A stretch of 64,000 nucleotides of DNA from WLXB01 sp040221475 (GTDB lineage: Bacteria; Pseudomonadota; Alphaproteobacteria; Rhodospirillales; Rhodospirillaceae), in the NCBI GenBank assembly GCA_040221475.1, contig JAVKEJ010000032.1:372001-436000 (forward strand). Reading direction: 5' to 3'. The stretch's first letter is position 1; each line of letters begins with the position of its first letter. Positions 33,735-42,846 of this stretch are shown here, piece after piece. The translations under genes and the position numbers were made by a program. Below the pieces are notes generated by a model. That model worked only from the letters and a program-made list of their open reading frames with translations, searched no databases and was not told the DNA's origin.

Positions 33735-36700
33735 TTGGTTGAATTTACCCGGCTGCGCTTGACCGGCTTTAAATCCTTTGTCGATCCGACCGATCTATTG
33801 ATCGAGAAAGGTATGACTGGCGTCGTTGGTCCCAACGGCTGCGGCAAATCGAACCTCGTTGAAGCCCTGCGCTGGGTTATGGGCGAAACATCCGCGAAGC
33901 AGATGCGCGGCGGCGAGATGGACGAGATTATTTTCGGCGGCACACGTGATCGGCCCGCCCGCAACATTGCCGAAGTCACCTTGGTAATGGACAATAGTAC
34001 GCGCAAAGCAACCGCACAGTTTAACGACACGGACGAACTAGAAGTCACGCGCCGCATTGAACGCGGCAAAGGCTCAGTTTATCGGGTTAATGGTCGTGAC
34101 GTTAGGGCGAAAGACGTGCAACTGCTGTTCGCCGATCTGTCTTCCGGTGCGCGCTCGACCGCATTGGTGAGCCAAGGTCGTATTGGCGCAATTATCAATG
34201 CGAAACCACAGCAACGGCGGCACCTTCTGGAAGAAGCCGCCAACATCACTGGGTTACATAGTCGTCGGCATGAAGCTGAATTGCGCCTGAAAGCTGCCGA
34301 AACCAACCTGGAACGGCTAGATGATGTTATCCAAGCTTTGGATACACAACTTCAAAGCTTAAAGAAACAAGCCCGCCAGGCCGCCAGATATCGAACCATC
34401 TCTGATTCCATACGATCTGCTGACGCAATGGTGCTGACAATACGGCAAAGCGCGACAGAGGCTGATTTAAGCCGGGCGAACGAAGGTCTGAACGCAGCAG
34501 AAACCGCCGTGAATGAAAGAACGGCAGTCGTAGCCGAGGCGACCACATTGCAGGCGAACGCGGCGGAAGCGGTTCCACCGCTGCGCCAAGCAGAGGCCGC
34601 CGAAGCTGCGAAAGTTCAACGTTTGAATCTGGCCCGCGAGCAATTGGATGAAGAAGAGCAGCGCCTTGCAGCTGCGCAAGAAGCAGCAGAAATGCGGCTC
34701 TCTCAATTACGTGAGGATATGGCGCGCGAGAAAGAACGTATTGCAGATGCGCGCGGTGCCTTGGACCGGCTGGGTCGGGAAAAGTCAGACCTGGAAGAAG
34801 CACAAGCCAGTCAAGCCGACTCCCTTGAGCATGCCAGGACGACACTAAAAACCGCCGCTCAGGCTGTTGAAGAATTAGAATCTGAAATCGCGCATCTCGG
34901 CGCCGCACTTGCTGAGGCAGACTCAGCTCGTGCAACAGCTCGCCAAAAAGCTGAAGAAGCTAAGCTTCGTGGCGGACGCGCACTGCGTCGCTTGGAAGAG
35001 GTTGATGAACAGTTGGATGCCACGCGCGTTCAAGCTCAACCCGCACTGGATCTAAAAGCTGAAGAAGTAACGGCGCAACAATGCGAAGAAACAATGTCAT
35101 CGGTTCGCGCACAATGGGAACAAGCTGAAACATCGCGGGCACAAGCCCAAGAAGAAGATCAGTCTTTACGCGACCAGCTCCAGGAACGACGTGGCGAAGA
35201 ATCTAAAGTTCAAGCCGAGATTATCGCACTTGAAGGTCTGCTGGCAGAGCGCGAGACCGACGCGACATGGAGTCCAATCCTTGACTCCGTGACTGTTGAA
35301 CCCGGTTATGAAGCTGCTCTTGGTGCTGCAGTTGGTGATGATCTGAATGGTGCCGCAGATGACACTTCAGCCGTGCACTGGTCTAGTCTTCCGCCTTTCG
35401 CGCCCGCACCTTTATTACCTGATGGCGTCCGCCTTCTCAGCAGCATCGTACAAGCACCAGACAAGCTTTCACGCCGTCTATCACAAGTTGGTATTGTGGA
35501 CGATGAGGCCGCTGGTAACGCGTTGCACAGCACGTTGAAGCCGGGTCAACGCCTGGTCACAAAAAGTGGAGATTTATGGCGTTGGGATGGCTTTGTAAGT
35601 GCATCAGGAGCCCCAAGTGCTGCAGCGCAGCGTCTGAAACATAAGAATCGGCTTAAAGAACTGCGGAGCGAAATCGAAACGCGTCGCCTTGCGACACAAG
35701 ACGCAGAAACCAAAGCAACAACAGCACGGACATTGGTTAACACTACATCCGAAGCTGAAAAAGAACTGCGCGCAAAAGTTCGCGAAGCTGAACAAGCGCT
35801 CGAAACGGCGCGGGCTGCTCTGGCGGAACGCCAGCGCCTCGCAGCCGCGCTGGAAAGCAGAATTACCAGCCTAGAAGAAACACGTAAAACTCTGGTTGGC
35901 GAACGAGATGAAGCGGGTGGCCAAGAGCGGGCCGCACAAAGCACACTCAATGAGTTGGGCGACGGGTCCGAAGAACGCCAGCGGCAATCTACGCTGCAGA
36001 GTCAGCTGGCTGGACGACGTAATGAATTAATGGAAGCCCGTGCGGCTTATGATGCACTGACACGCGCATCGGAAGAACGCCACCGGCGGCTGGTCGCTCT
36101 AGCTGAAGATACAGACTCCTGGTCAACCCGCAGAACAGAAGCGGAGAAGCAGCTCTCAGCATTAACAGAGCGTGAAGGATCAGCTGTAAGTGAAGTTGAA
36201 GACCTGGCCGGCAAGCCAGAAGCTCTGGCCGCTCAACGGCAAGAACTGATGGTCCAACTGGACGCAGCGGAAAGCGCACGCCGAACGGCTGCTGATGCTC
36301 TGCTCCGCGCAGAAACAACACTGAACGACGCCAATAAAGCGCTCCGGCAGGCTGAACAAAGTGCCGCCACGGCGCGCGAAGAGCGTGTGCGTCGCGAATC
36401 AGCGGTCGCACAAGCAAATCAGGCCCTAGAAACACTGGCCGCCGCCATTCAAGAACGTATTGGCTGTGCGCCATCTGAGGTCCGCGCCCAAACGCGCCTC
36501 AAGGACGATGAAGAGCTACCTCCTCTTGAAAAGGCTGAAAAGAGCCTGCAGCGCCTGATCAATGAGCGCGATAATATGGGAGCCATCAATCTGCGCGCCG
36601 AGCAAGAAAGTGAAGAGTTGAGTGAGCAGATCGAAACCCTAGATACCGAGCGGGAAGACCTCATTAACGCCATTGCACGACTGCGAGACGGCATTTCAAA

Positions 36701-37202
36701 GCTCAACCGTGAAGGCCGCCAGAGACTTCTGCAGTCCTTTAAGGAAGTAGATGCCCATTTCCGCACCCTATTCACTAAATTATTTGGTGGCGGTCGGGCA
36801 CACCTGTCCATGACGGAAGCAGAGGACCCCCTTGAAGCCGGACTTGAGATCATGGCCAGCCCGCCCGGAAAACGCCTCCAGAACCTCGGTTTATTGTCAG
36901 GCGGAGAACAAGCTTTGACAGCCATTGCATTGCTGTTTGCCGTATTCATGGTCAATCCAGCCCCAATTTGTGTGCTGGACGAAGTTGACGCCCCCTTAGA
37001 TGACGCAAACGTGGATAGGTTCTGTAATCTTATCACCCAGATCACAGAAGCCACAGGCACCCGGGTTATTGTCGTAACTCACCACCGTATGAGCATGGCG
37101 CGGGTTGACCGGTTATTTGGGGTCACAATGGCCGAGCGTGGCGTTTCAAAATTGGTCTCAGTAAACCTCAATGAGGCGGAGTCCTTCCGTAATACAGCCT
37201 GA
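33735..37202 (+). CDS. smc: Chromosome segregation ATPase SMC
   Basis: A 1155-residue structural maintenance of chromosomes protein. Walker A (GPNGCGKS, residues 32-39) lies in the N-terminal head, and long coiled coils flank a hinge at about residues 500-650. The C-terminal head has the signature LLSGGEQALTAIALL and Walker B VCLDEVDAPLDDAN-type segment (near residue 1080). It condenses and separates chromosomes with ScpAB, whose genes are not here. The start is a TTG with GGAG 10 bases upstream; the protein begins VEFTRLRLTGFKSF, as in the family. Confidence 0.95.
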   Translation: MVEFTRLRLTGFKSFVDPTDLLIEKGMTGVVGPNGCGKSNLVEALRWVMGETSAKQMRGGEMDEIIFGGTRDRPARNIAEVTLVMDNSTRKATAQFNDTDELEVTRRIERGKGSVYRVNGRDVRAKDVQLLFADLSSGARSTALVSQGRIGAIINAKPQQRRHLLEEAANITGLHSRRHEAELRLKAAETNLERLDDVIQALDTQLQSLKKQARQAARYRTISDSIRSADAMVLTIRQSATEADLSRANEGLNAAETAVNERTAVVAEATTLQANAAEAVPPLRQAEAAEAAKVQRLNLAREQLDEEEQRLAAAQEAAEMRLSQLREDMAREKERIADARGALDRLGREKSDLEEAQASQADSLEHARTTLKTAAQAVEELESEIAHLGAALAEADSARATARQKAEEAKLRGGRALRRLEEVDEQLDATRVQAQPALDLKAEEVTAQQCEETMSSVRAQWEQAETSRAQAQEEDQSLRDQLQERRGEESKVQAEIIALEGLLAERETDATWSPILDSVTVEPGYEAALGAAVGDDLNGAADDTSAVHWSSLPPFAPAPLLPDGVRLLSSIVQAPDKLSRRLSQVGIVDDEAAGNALHSTLKPGQRLVTKSGDLWRWDGFVSASGAPSAAAQRLKHKNRLKELRSEIETRRLATQDAETKATTARTLVNTTSEAEKELRAKVREAEQALETARAALAERQRLAAALESRITSLEETRKTLVGERDEAGGQERAAQSTLNELGDGSEERQRQSTLQSQLAGRRNELMEARAAYDALTRASEERHRRLVALAEDTDSWSTRRTEAEKQLSALTEREGSAVSEVEDLAGKPEALAAQRQELMVQLDAAESARRTAADALLRAETTLNDANKALRQAEQSAATAREERVRRESAVAQANQALETLAAAIQERIGCAPSEVRAQTRLKDDEELPPLEKAEKSLQRLINERDNMGAINLRAEQESEELSEQIETLDTEREDLINAIARLRDGISKLNREGRQRLLQSFKEVDAHFRTLFTKLFGGGRAHLSMTEAEDPLEAGLEIMASPPGKRLQNLGLLSGGEQALTAIALLFAVFMVNPAPICVLDEVDAPLDDANVDRFCNLITQITEATGTRVIVVTHHRMSMARVDRLFGVTMAERGVSKLVSVNLNEAESFRNTA

Positions 37203-37259
37203 TCTGTGCTAATTTTTGCCGGTTTTTAGGTTTTGCATGAACGCGCTAGACAAGCCACA

Positions 37260-37285
37260 GGCCTAAGACCATCGTAGATTAGGCC
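37260..37285. repeat. Inverted repeat after smc
   Basis: GGCCTAA and TTAGGCC (7 bp) flank 12 bases, 58 bases past the smc stop and upstream of the atp promoter. There is no T-tract, so a terminator role is uncertain. Confidence 0.35.
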
Positions 37286-37324
37286 CAAGCCTCAAAAAGC
37301 CCGGAATTCGGCGGCGTTTCCGCC

Positions 37325-37353
37325 TTGACAGGAGTCCGGCTGCTTCCTATTGT
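37325..37353 (+). promoter_or_regulatory. Sigma70-like promoter for the F0 operon
   Basis: A perfect TTGACA at 37325-37330 is followed after exactly 17 bases by TATTGT (4 of 6). This lies about 130 bases upstream of the atpI start, so the transcript would have a leader of about 120 bases. It is the best -35 match I noticed in the window. Confidence 0.65.
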
Positions 37354-37484
37354 GCGCCCGCTTTTCGCGCTGCAACAGGCCGGTTCCGGCCCGAGCTTCG
37401 ATCGTCTTAAAAGGTGGGGTTTTCAGCCCTAAATGTTCAATCAACCGCGGTTCCGGAACATGCCAATCGGTCTAGAGGACCTTC

Positions 37485-37847
37485 ATGGCGACGCAAGACC
37501 CGCTAAATGATCTGAATGCCCGTTTAAAGGCTGCTCGAGGCAAACGAGACACGGAATCAGCCTCTGGTGGGCGTGGAACGCAAAGCGGACTAGGCCAAGG
37601 TCTCCGTATCGGGATCGAAATGGTGGTTTCCGTCGCCGTCGGCGCTGGATTGGGCTATTTCATCGATAATTGGGTTGGTTCTACGCCGCTTTTTATGATC
37701 GTGTTTTTGTTTCTTGGGTTTGCCGCAGGCATTATGAATGTGCTGCGTATTGCCAGGGGGCTGGATGAGGCGGTTGGCCTCGGTCGCGCGATCAGAGAAA
37801 AAGAAGCCCAGGACAAAGAAAACCTGGATACTGAGACGAAGAATTAA
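37485..37847 (+). CDS. atpI: ATP synthase subunit I (AtpI/AtpZ family)
   Basis: A 120-residue protein with a polar N-terminus and two membrane segments (about residues 44-62 and 66-86). The glycine-rich SVAVGAGLGYFIDNWVGSTP is typical of AtpI/AtpZ. It helps assemble the c-ring and may carry Mg2+. AGAGGAC precedes the ATG. First gene of the F0 operon. Confidence 0.9.
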   Translation: MATQDPLNDLNARLKAARGKRDTESASGGRGTQSGLGQGLRIGIEMVVSVAVGAGLGYFIDNWVGSTPLFMIVFLFLGFAAGIMNVLRIARGLDEAVGLGRAIREKEAQDKENLDTETKN

Positions 37848-37900
37848 AGTGGTCTGGATCATATCGGTCTAGACACCACAAAACGGAGCGGACGAATATC

Positions 37901-38632
37901 ATGGCAGCTGGACAGGGCCCAATGGCACAGTTCGAAATCAAGCCCCTGATTGACCTCAATCTGGGTGGCTATGATATTTCGTACACCAATTCTGCGCTTT
38001 TCATGACTCTGGCTGTAATCTGCACATTTAGTCTGTTTTGGGCTGCCACGCGGAAGCGCACCATGGTGCCCAGTCGCATTCAATCTATCGGCGAATTGAT
38101 GTTTGAATTCGTCGCTGGAATGATCAAAGAAAACGTGGGTAAGGAAGGCATGAAATACTTCCCCTTCATTTTCGCCCTGTTCTTTTTCATTCTCTTTGGC
38201 AACGTCCTTGGGCTATTGCCTTACAGCTTCACTTTTACGTCCCACATTATTGTGAATGGAGCTTTGGCGGTTTTCATATTTATCGCTGTCACCATCATCG
38301 GATTTGCCACTCATGGCTTGCATTACTTGCGCCTGTTCTGCCCTCCTGGAACACCACTGCCTGTGGCTATTGTTTTGGTACCGATTGAAATTATGTCCTA
38401 CTTCATTCGCCCCGTAAGCCTGAGCTTGCGTCTATTTGCCAACATGCTGGCCGGACACGTACTGCTTAAAGTGCTGGCTGGATTTGTCATTTCCCTGGGC
38501 GTCTTCGGCATCGTGCCATTCCTGGCCGTAGGTGCCGTGACCATGTTGGAAATCATGGTGGCTGTCATTCAAGCTTACGTATTTGCTTTGCTCTCGACCA
38601 TCTATCTCAACGACGCTGTTCATCTTCATTGA
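37901..38632 (+). CDS. atpB: F0F1 ATP synthase subunit a
   Basis: A 243-residue membrane protein of the proton channel. The essential Arg of helix 4 is Arg177 in SLSLRLFANMLAGH. The N-terminus carries IKPLIDLNLGGYDISYTNSA as in alphaproteobacteria, and the C-terminus has AVIQAYVFALLSTIYLNDA. About five to six helices and normal length. It follows atpI by 53 bases. Confidence 0.96.
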   Translation: MAAGQGPMAQFEIKPLIDLNLGGYDISYTNSALFMTLAVICTFSLFWAATRKRTMVPSRIQSIGELMFEFVAGMIKENVGKEGMKYFPFIFALFFFILFGNVLGLLPYSFTFTSHIIVNGALAVFIFIAVTIIGFATHGLHYLRLFCPPGTPLPVAIVLVPIEIMSYFIRPVSLSLRLFANMLAGHVLLKVLAGFVISLGVFGIVPFLAVGAVTMLEIMVAVIQAYVFALLSTIYLNDAVHLH

Positions 38633-38692
38633 GAATAGCACTACAACAACCGCGTATTATTTTAAGACATCATCCTAAGGAAGGACTCTAAA

Positions 38693-38917
38693 ATGGAATT
38701 AGAAGCTGCAAAAATGATTGGTGCTGGCTTGGCTGCTATCGGTGTTATCGGTGGCGGCGTTGGTGTGGGTATCGTGTTCGGCAACTATATGACTGCCGCC
38801 GCGCGCAACCCTTCACTCAAAGATGAACTTCGTACATACGCATTCTTGGGCTTCGCCCTGTCAGAAGCGACTGCGTTGTTCGCCCTCGTGATTGCACTCA
38901 TCGTTCTCTTTACCTGA
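38693..38917 (+). CDS. atpE: F0F1 ATP synthase subunit c
   Basis: A 74-residue hairpin of two membrane helices that forms the rotor ring. The proton-carrying carboxylate is Glu58 in GFALSEATALF, and helix 1 has the glycine motif GGGVGVGIVFG. The polar loop is ARNPSLKDEL. A strong ribosome site (AAGGAAGGA) lies 7-8 bases before the ATG, fitting the high demand for this subunit. Confidence 0.97.
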   Translation: MELEAAKMIGAGLAAIGVIGGGVGVGIVFGNYMTAAARNPSLKDELRTYAFLGFALSEATALFALVIALIVLFT

Positions 38918-38930
38918 GTCGTCACACCGC

Positions 38931-38956
38931 CCCGCCACTTGATATTGAGTGGCGGG
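38931..38956 (+). other. GC-rich hairpin between atpE and the b' gene
   Basis: CCCGCCACT and AGTGGCGGG form a perfect 9-bp stem with an 8-base loop, 14 bases after the atpE stop. It lacks a T-tract, so transcription probably continues. A hairpin here could stabilise the upstream atpE message and raise subunit c output relative to b and b'. Confidence 0.65.
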
Positions 38957-38986
38957 ATTTAAGCTTTCTGAAAACTGCGAGGCGTC

Positions 38987-39478
38987 ATGCCACAGTTCGA
39001 CCCTTCGACCTTCTCTTCTCAGCTGTTTTGGCTGGTGATCAGTTTTGTTGCGCTTTATTGGGTGGTCTCAAAATTCGCGATTCCGCGGATTGCAGACATC
39101 CTGGAGCAACGCGAGCGCGTCGTGCAAGACGATCTCGACCGTGCTGAAAGCCTCAAAACAGAAGCTGAGCAAGCTCTAGCTGATTATCAAGCAGCCATGG
39201 CTGATGCCCGCGAACAGGCCCGTAGTATGATGTTTGCGGTCACCAGTGAGGCGAAAGCTGAAGCTGAAGCCCGTAACAAAGTTATTGGGGCTGAAGTGAC
39301 AACGCAAATCGCAGAGGCCGAAAAGCGCATTGCGACTGCGCGTGACGAGGCATTAGCTAGTCTGACAACAATTGCAGCGGATGCTGCTCAAGATGCTGCC
39401 CGTCGTTTGGCAGGTCTAGAGGTTAGCAACAACGATGCGGAAGCCGCCGTAAGCGCCGCAATGAAGAGGAGCGCCTGA
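38987..39478 (+). CDS. atpF': F0F1 ATP synthase subunit b'
   Basis: A 163-residue protein with one N-terminal membrane helix (QLFWLVISFVALYWVVSKFA) and a long charged coiled coil. In alphaproteobacteria b and b' form a heterodimeric stator. The order c-b'-b identifies this copy as b'. Its stop overlaps the next start (TGATG). Confidence 0.93.
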   Translation: MPQFDPSTFSSQLFWLVISFVALYWVVSKFAIPRIADILEQRERVVQDDLDRAESLKTEAEQALADYQAAMADAREQARSMMFAVTSEAKAEAEARNKVIGAEVTTQIAEAEKRIATARDEALASLTTIAADAAQDAARRLAGLEVSNNDAEAAVSAAMKRSA

Positions 39479-39960
39479 TGTTTTCGGATCCCTCCTTTTG
39501 GGTTGGTCTCGCCTTTGTATTGGTTGTTGGTTATTTGGCCCGCCCAATCGCGCGCAGTGTGTCTGCCTCACTCGACGGCCGCGCAGATAAAATTCGCACG
39601 CAGATTGAAGATGCCCGCAAGCTGCGCGAAGAAGCGCAAGCCTTATTGGCCGAGTACCAACGCAAACAACGGGACGCGCTTTCCGAAGCCGAGAACATTG
39701 TGGCTCAGGCCAAAGAAGAAGCCAACCGCATGAAAGTTCAGGCCGAGAAGGACCTTGAGCATTCTATCGCGCGCCGCCAGAGCCAAGCCCTTGAACGCAT
39801 TGCACAGTCAGAAGCCCAGGCGATTGCCAGCGTCCGCAATACCGCCGTCGATGTAGCCGTTGCAGCAGCCGAAAAATTGATCACCGATCAAATGAACGGG
39901 GATCGTCAAGCTGCGTTGATTGATCAATCGATCAAAGACTTACCGGGCCGCTTGAACTAA
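39478..39960 (+). CDS. atpF: F0F1 ATP synthase subunit b
   Basis: A 160-residue stator subunit with an N-terminal helix (FWVGLAFVLVVGYLARPIA) and a coiled coil of the usual length. The ATG shares its A with the b' stop, so translation is coupled. Last gene of the operon, ending at the terminator at 39983. F1 genes are elsewhere in the genome. Confidence 0.94.
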   Translation: MFSDPSFWVGLAFVLVVGYLARPIARSVSASLDGRADKIRTQIEDARKLREEAQALLAEYQRKQRDALSEAENIVAQAKEEANRMKVQAEKDLEHSIARRQSQALERIAQSEAQAIASVRNTAVDVAVAAAEKLITDQMNGDRQAALIDQSIKDLPGRLN

Positions 39961-39982
39961 TAAGGTCGCTTTACAGACGTAC

Positions 39983-40015
39983 AAAAAGCCTCAGTCAATG
40001 ACTGGGGCTTTTTTT
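39983..40015 (+). terminator. Bidirectional Rho-independent terminator
   Basis: AAAAAGCC-T-CAGTC and GACTG-G-GGCTTTTTTT pair around AAT, with one mismatch or wobble. T-tracts on both strands serve the convergent atpF and amidohydrolase genes. Confidence 0.88.
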
Positions 40016-40026
40016 ATGTGGTGGCT

Positions 40027-41307
40027 TTAGGGTTGTCGCAACGACCCAGTCCCTTGACGCTGATACAATATCTGACCGCGCCTCATCACAATGTCAGGAT
40101 GTGAAAACGCTGTGATGTCTTTGGCTGGGTCATAGGGCAAAACAATAAAGTCAGCGTCCATACCTGTGGCCAACTGACCGGTGCTATTAGACCGGCCAAA
40201 CCGTTTAGCTGGAGCTGTTGTGAGCGATGACAGTATCTGATCGAAGGTCAAGCCGGCCTCTCGCATCAAGAGGTATTCATCCGTCGGATCAAAATCGGTC
40301 ATGTACCCAACGTCCGTGCCAAATAGGATTTCACCACCTAACTGCGAGACTGCGAAGACCTGTTCCTGAGCTATACTGGTAGCGTACACAATAGAAGCTT
40401 CAGGCAAAGCAAACCGTTCACCCTCATAGCGCAACAGCTTCAATGTGGGGATAAGGGCCATCTCCCTCTCGATCATCGCCGAGGGAATAGTGCGATCCCA
40501 CCCTTCCTGAGGAAATGTATGAGCCAGTATATCAACTCCACCGCGCACAGCTGCCCAAGCGCCTGTATTGTTGCTTGGATGGGCTATGACAAACATACCG
40601 CGGGCATGGGCGGCATCTGTGACGCCCTTCACCACAGCAACATCCATGGGAACAACCTCTGGCCCGGCAGGAGACAGCCCAACAATTGAGCCTGTATAAA
40701 TTTTGATCGCGTCAGCGCCCATCTTAAGTGCTAAATCAGCCTGTGCTTGGGCGCGTACGGGTAATTCAGCATCAGGTAATACAGTTGGGCGCAAATAGAA
40801 CGGTGAGGCACCAGCGGGCACCAGAGATCCACCAGCGACCAAAATATGAGGTCCTTTCATTTCGCCACTTTCAACACGCCGTCTGATCTCTGTGGCCATC
40901 CCAGGCATCGACCCCGTATCAAGAACATAGAGAAAGCCACGGCTAAGCAGCATATCTGTGACGTAAGCTACTACGTCACCCTGACTTAGCACATCAAGGG
41001 ACGGCAGGTTAAAATGAACATGGGAGTTTGAAAGCCCAGCCGTAATGGTTTTCCCAATTAAATTAATCACTTCAGCTGAGGCAGGAACGTCTATCTCGCT
41101 AGACCGGCCTATGCTTGTGATAATGCCATCGCGAACAAGAATAGAACCTCGCTCGATAGGTGCTCGGCCGGGTGCGGAGTAAATTTTAGCCCCTACAAAG
41201 GCGGCCTCGTCGGCACCAGACTGGGACAGCCAGATCAGATTCGACGCGATAACGCAGAAAAAGATGAGGACAAGCGATCGGATAAAATATTCCAATCGCA
41301 TCAGCAT
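40027..41307 (-). CDS. Exported amidohydrolase family protein
   Basis: A 426-residue metal-dependent hydrolase with a signal peptide (LVLIFFCVIASNLIWLSQSGA). The metal ligands are visible: HVH in LSNSHVHF, His in VIAHPSNN, His in ILAHTFPQ and Asp in LFGTDVGY, with Lys in AIKIYTGS possibly bridging. The fold resembles the imidazolonepropionase/prolidase-like branch. Substrate unknown. The start lies 6 bases after the gcvPB stop, so it is probably the tail gene of the gcv operon. Confidence 0.83.
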   Translation of the reverse strand: MLMRLEYFIRSLVLIFFCVIASNLIWLSQSGADEAAFVGAKIYSAPGRAPIERGSILVRDGIITSIGRSSEIDVPASAEVINLIGKTITAGLSNSHVHFNLPSLDVLSQGDVVAYVTDMLLSRGFLYVLDTGSMPGMATEIRRRVESGEMKGPHILVAGGSLVPAGASPFYLRPTVLPDAELPVRAQAQADLALKMGADAIKIYTGSIVGLSPAGPEVVPMDVAVVKGVTDAAHARGMFVIAHPSNNTGAWAAVRGGVDILAHTFPQEGWDRTIPSAMIEREMALIPTLKLLRYEGERFALPEASIVYATSIAQEQVFAVSQLGGEILFGTDVGYMTDFDPTDEYLLMREAGLTFDQILSSLTTAPAKRFGRSNSTGQLATGMDADFIVLPYDPAKDITAFSHPDIVMRRGQILYQRQGTGSLRQP

Positions 41308-41313
41308 TAGGCC

Positions 41314-42846
41314 CTACTCAGCCGCATGTTTCAGCGGCTCTGGCTTCCACCTTAAAACGGGCTTCCGCGCGGCCTGAGTCTCATCAAGACGACGGCGTGG
41401 TGTAAGCTGCGGAGCCGACAAGAACTCTGACGCCGTATCGCCGCGCTTAGCCTTACGCGCCAAAGCCAAAACAGATTCACAAAACTGATCCAACGTCGCC
41501 TTGCTCTCGGTTTCAGTCGGCTCCATCAGCAGAGCCCCATGAACCACCAACGGGAAATACATGGTGGGCGGGTGGAAGCCTTCGTCAATCATCGACTTTG
41601 CAAAGTCGAGTGTTGAGACACCAGTGCCCTTGAGAAAACGATCATCGAACAAGGCTTCATGCATACAGATACCCTCATACGAAGACGTTAGCTCTTCTGA
41701 CAAGCGCACCCTCAGATAATTGGCGTTGAGCACAGCGTCACCTGATGCTTTACGCAGTCCATCTTTGCCTAGACTCATCATGTAAGACAATGCGCGCACA
41801 AAGACGCCAAATTGGCCGTGATAGCCTTTCATGCGACCAAAGCTTTGCGGCGCATCTTTATCACCCGCATGCTCAGCCATATGGAAACCATTGCTGTCGT
41901 GCACCAAAAAGGGAACAGGTGCGAACGGCGCTAGGGCTTCAGACAAGACGGTTGGCCCTGCCCCTGGACCGCCGCCGCCATGAGGCGTGGAAAAGGTTTT
42001 ATGGAGATTGATGTGCATAGCATCAACGCCAAGCTCGGACAGCGTAACGCGCCCGACAATGGCATTGAAATTCGCGCCATCCATATAAAAGTAAGCCCCG
42101 GCCGCATGGACAGCATCCGCGATCGTCCGCGCTTCATTTTCAAATAATCCGCAGGTATTTGGGTTGGTGATCATGACCGCCGCAACATCCGGCCCGAGCC
42201 GTGACTTGAGCGCGTCCAAATCAACACGCCCTTCTGCATTGCCGGGAATAGATTCAACCGAATAGCCGCAGATGGCTGCTGTGGCCGGATTTGTGCCGTG
42301 CGCGGACTCTGGCACCAACACAACCATGCGGTGGTCGTTTCCTGCCGACTGATGAGCTGCACGGATGGCCATAAGGCCACAGAGCTCACCATGGGCCCCA
42401 GCCGCCGGAGATAGGGCGACAGCAGGCAACCCGGTAAGCTCTTTTAACCAGGCTGCCAGCGTATCCATAAGGCGATAGGCCCCCTGAACCGTGGATTCCG
42501 GTTGAAACGGATGGATGTCCCCAAGGCCAGGAAGGCGGGCCATCTTTTCATTAAGACGAGGATTATGCTTCATGGTGCACGAGCCAAGAGGATAGAATCC
42601 AGTGTCGATGGAATAGTTTTTCTGCGACAGCCGCGTGTAGTGTCTCACTACTTCGGGCTCTGATAACCCAGGCAAACCTATGGACCCTTTGCGCCGCAAA
42701 CCGCCAAGGCGATCCTTATCGTGTGCCGGCGGCTCCAAATCGACCGCCGTGGACCCCGGCGAGTCCAGCTCGAAGATCAATGCCTCTTCAAATTGAAGGC
42801 CACGATTTCCTGATGTGGTTTCGATATGAGTGGCCTGATCAGTCAT
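41314..42846 (-). CDS. gcvPB: Glycine dehydrogenase (decarboxylating) subunit 2
   Basis: A 510-residue subunit of the P-protein. It holds the PLP lysine in NLHKTFSTPHGGGGPG. P-protein decarboxylates glycine and passes the aminomethyl group to GcvH. Here it is split into PA and PB, as in many bacteria. The ATG at 42846 shares its A with the gcvPA stop, and AAGG lies 7 bases upstream; a GTG at 42849 is also in frame. Confidence 0.96.
   Translation of the reverse strand: MTDQATHIETTSGNRGLQFEEALIFELDSPGSTAVDLEPPAHDKDRLGGLRRKGSIGLPGLSEPEVVRHYTRLSQKNYSIDTGFYPLGSCTMKHNPRLNEKMARLPGLGDIHPFQPESTVQGAYRLMDTLAAWLKELTGLPAVALSPAAGAHGELCGLMAIRAAHQSAGNDHRMVVLVPESAHGTNPATAAICGYSVESIPGNAEGRVDLDALKSRLGPDVAAVMITNPNTCGLFENEARTIADAVHAAGAYFYMDGANFNAIVGRVTLSELGVDAMHINLHKTFSTPHGGGGPGAGPTVLSEALAPFAPVPFLVHDSNGFHMAEHAGDKDAPQSFGRMKGYHGQFGVFVRALSYMMSLGKDGLRKASGDAVLNANYLRVRLSEELTSSYEGICMHEALFDDRFLKGTGVSTLDFAKSMIDEGFHPPTMYFPLVVHGALLMEPTETESKATLDQFCESVLALARKAKRGDTASEFLSAPQLTPRRRLDETQAARKPVLRWKPEPLKHAAE

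Noticed and set aside
34327..37060. Several long open frames antisense to smc (34327-34935, 35546-35950, 36449-37060)
   Set aside because: They lie opposite coiled-coil coding sequence with biased codons, have no ribosome sites and resemble no proteins; they are by-products of the real gene.
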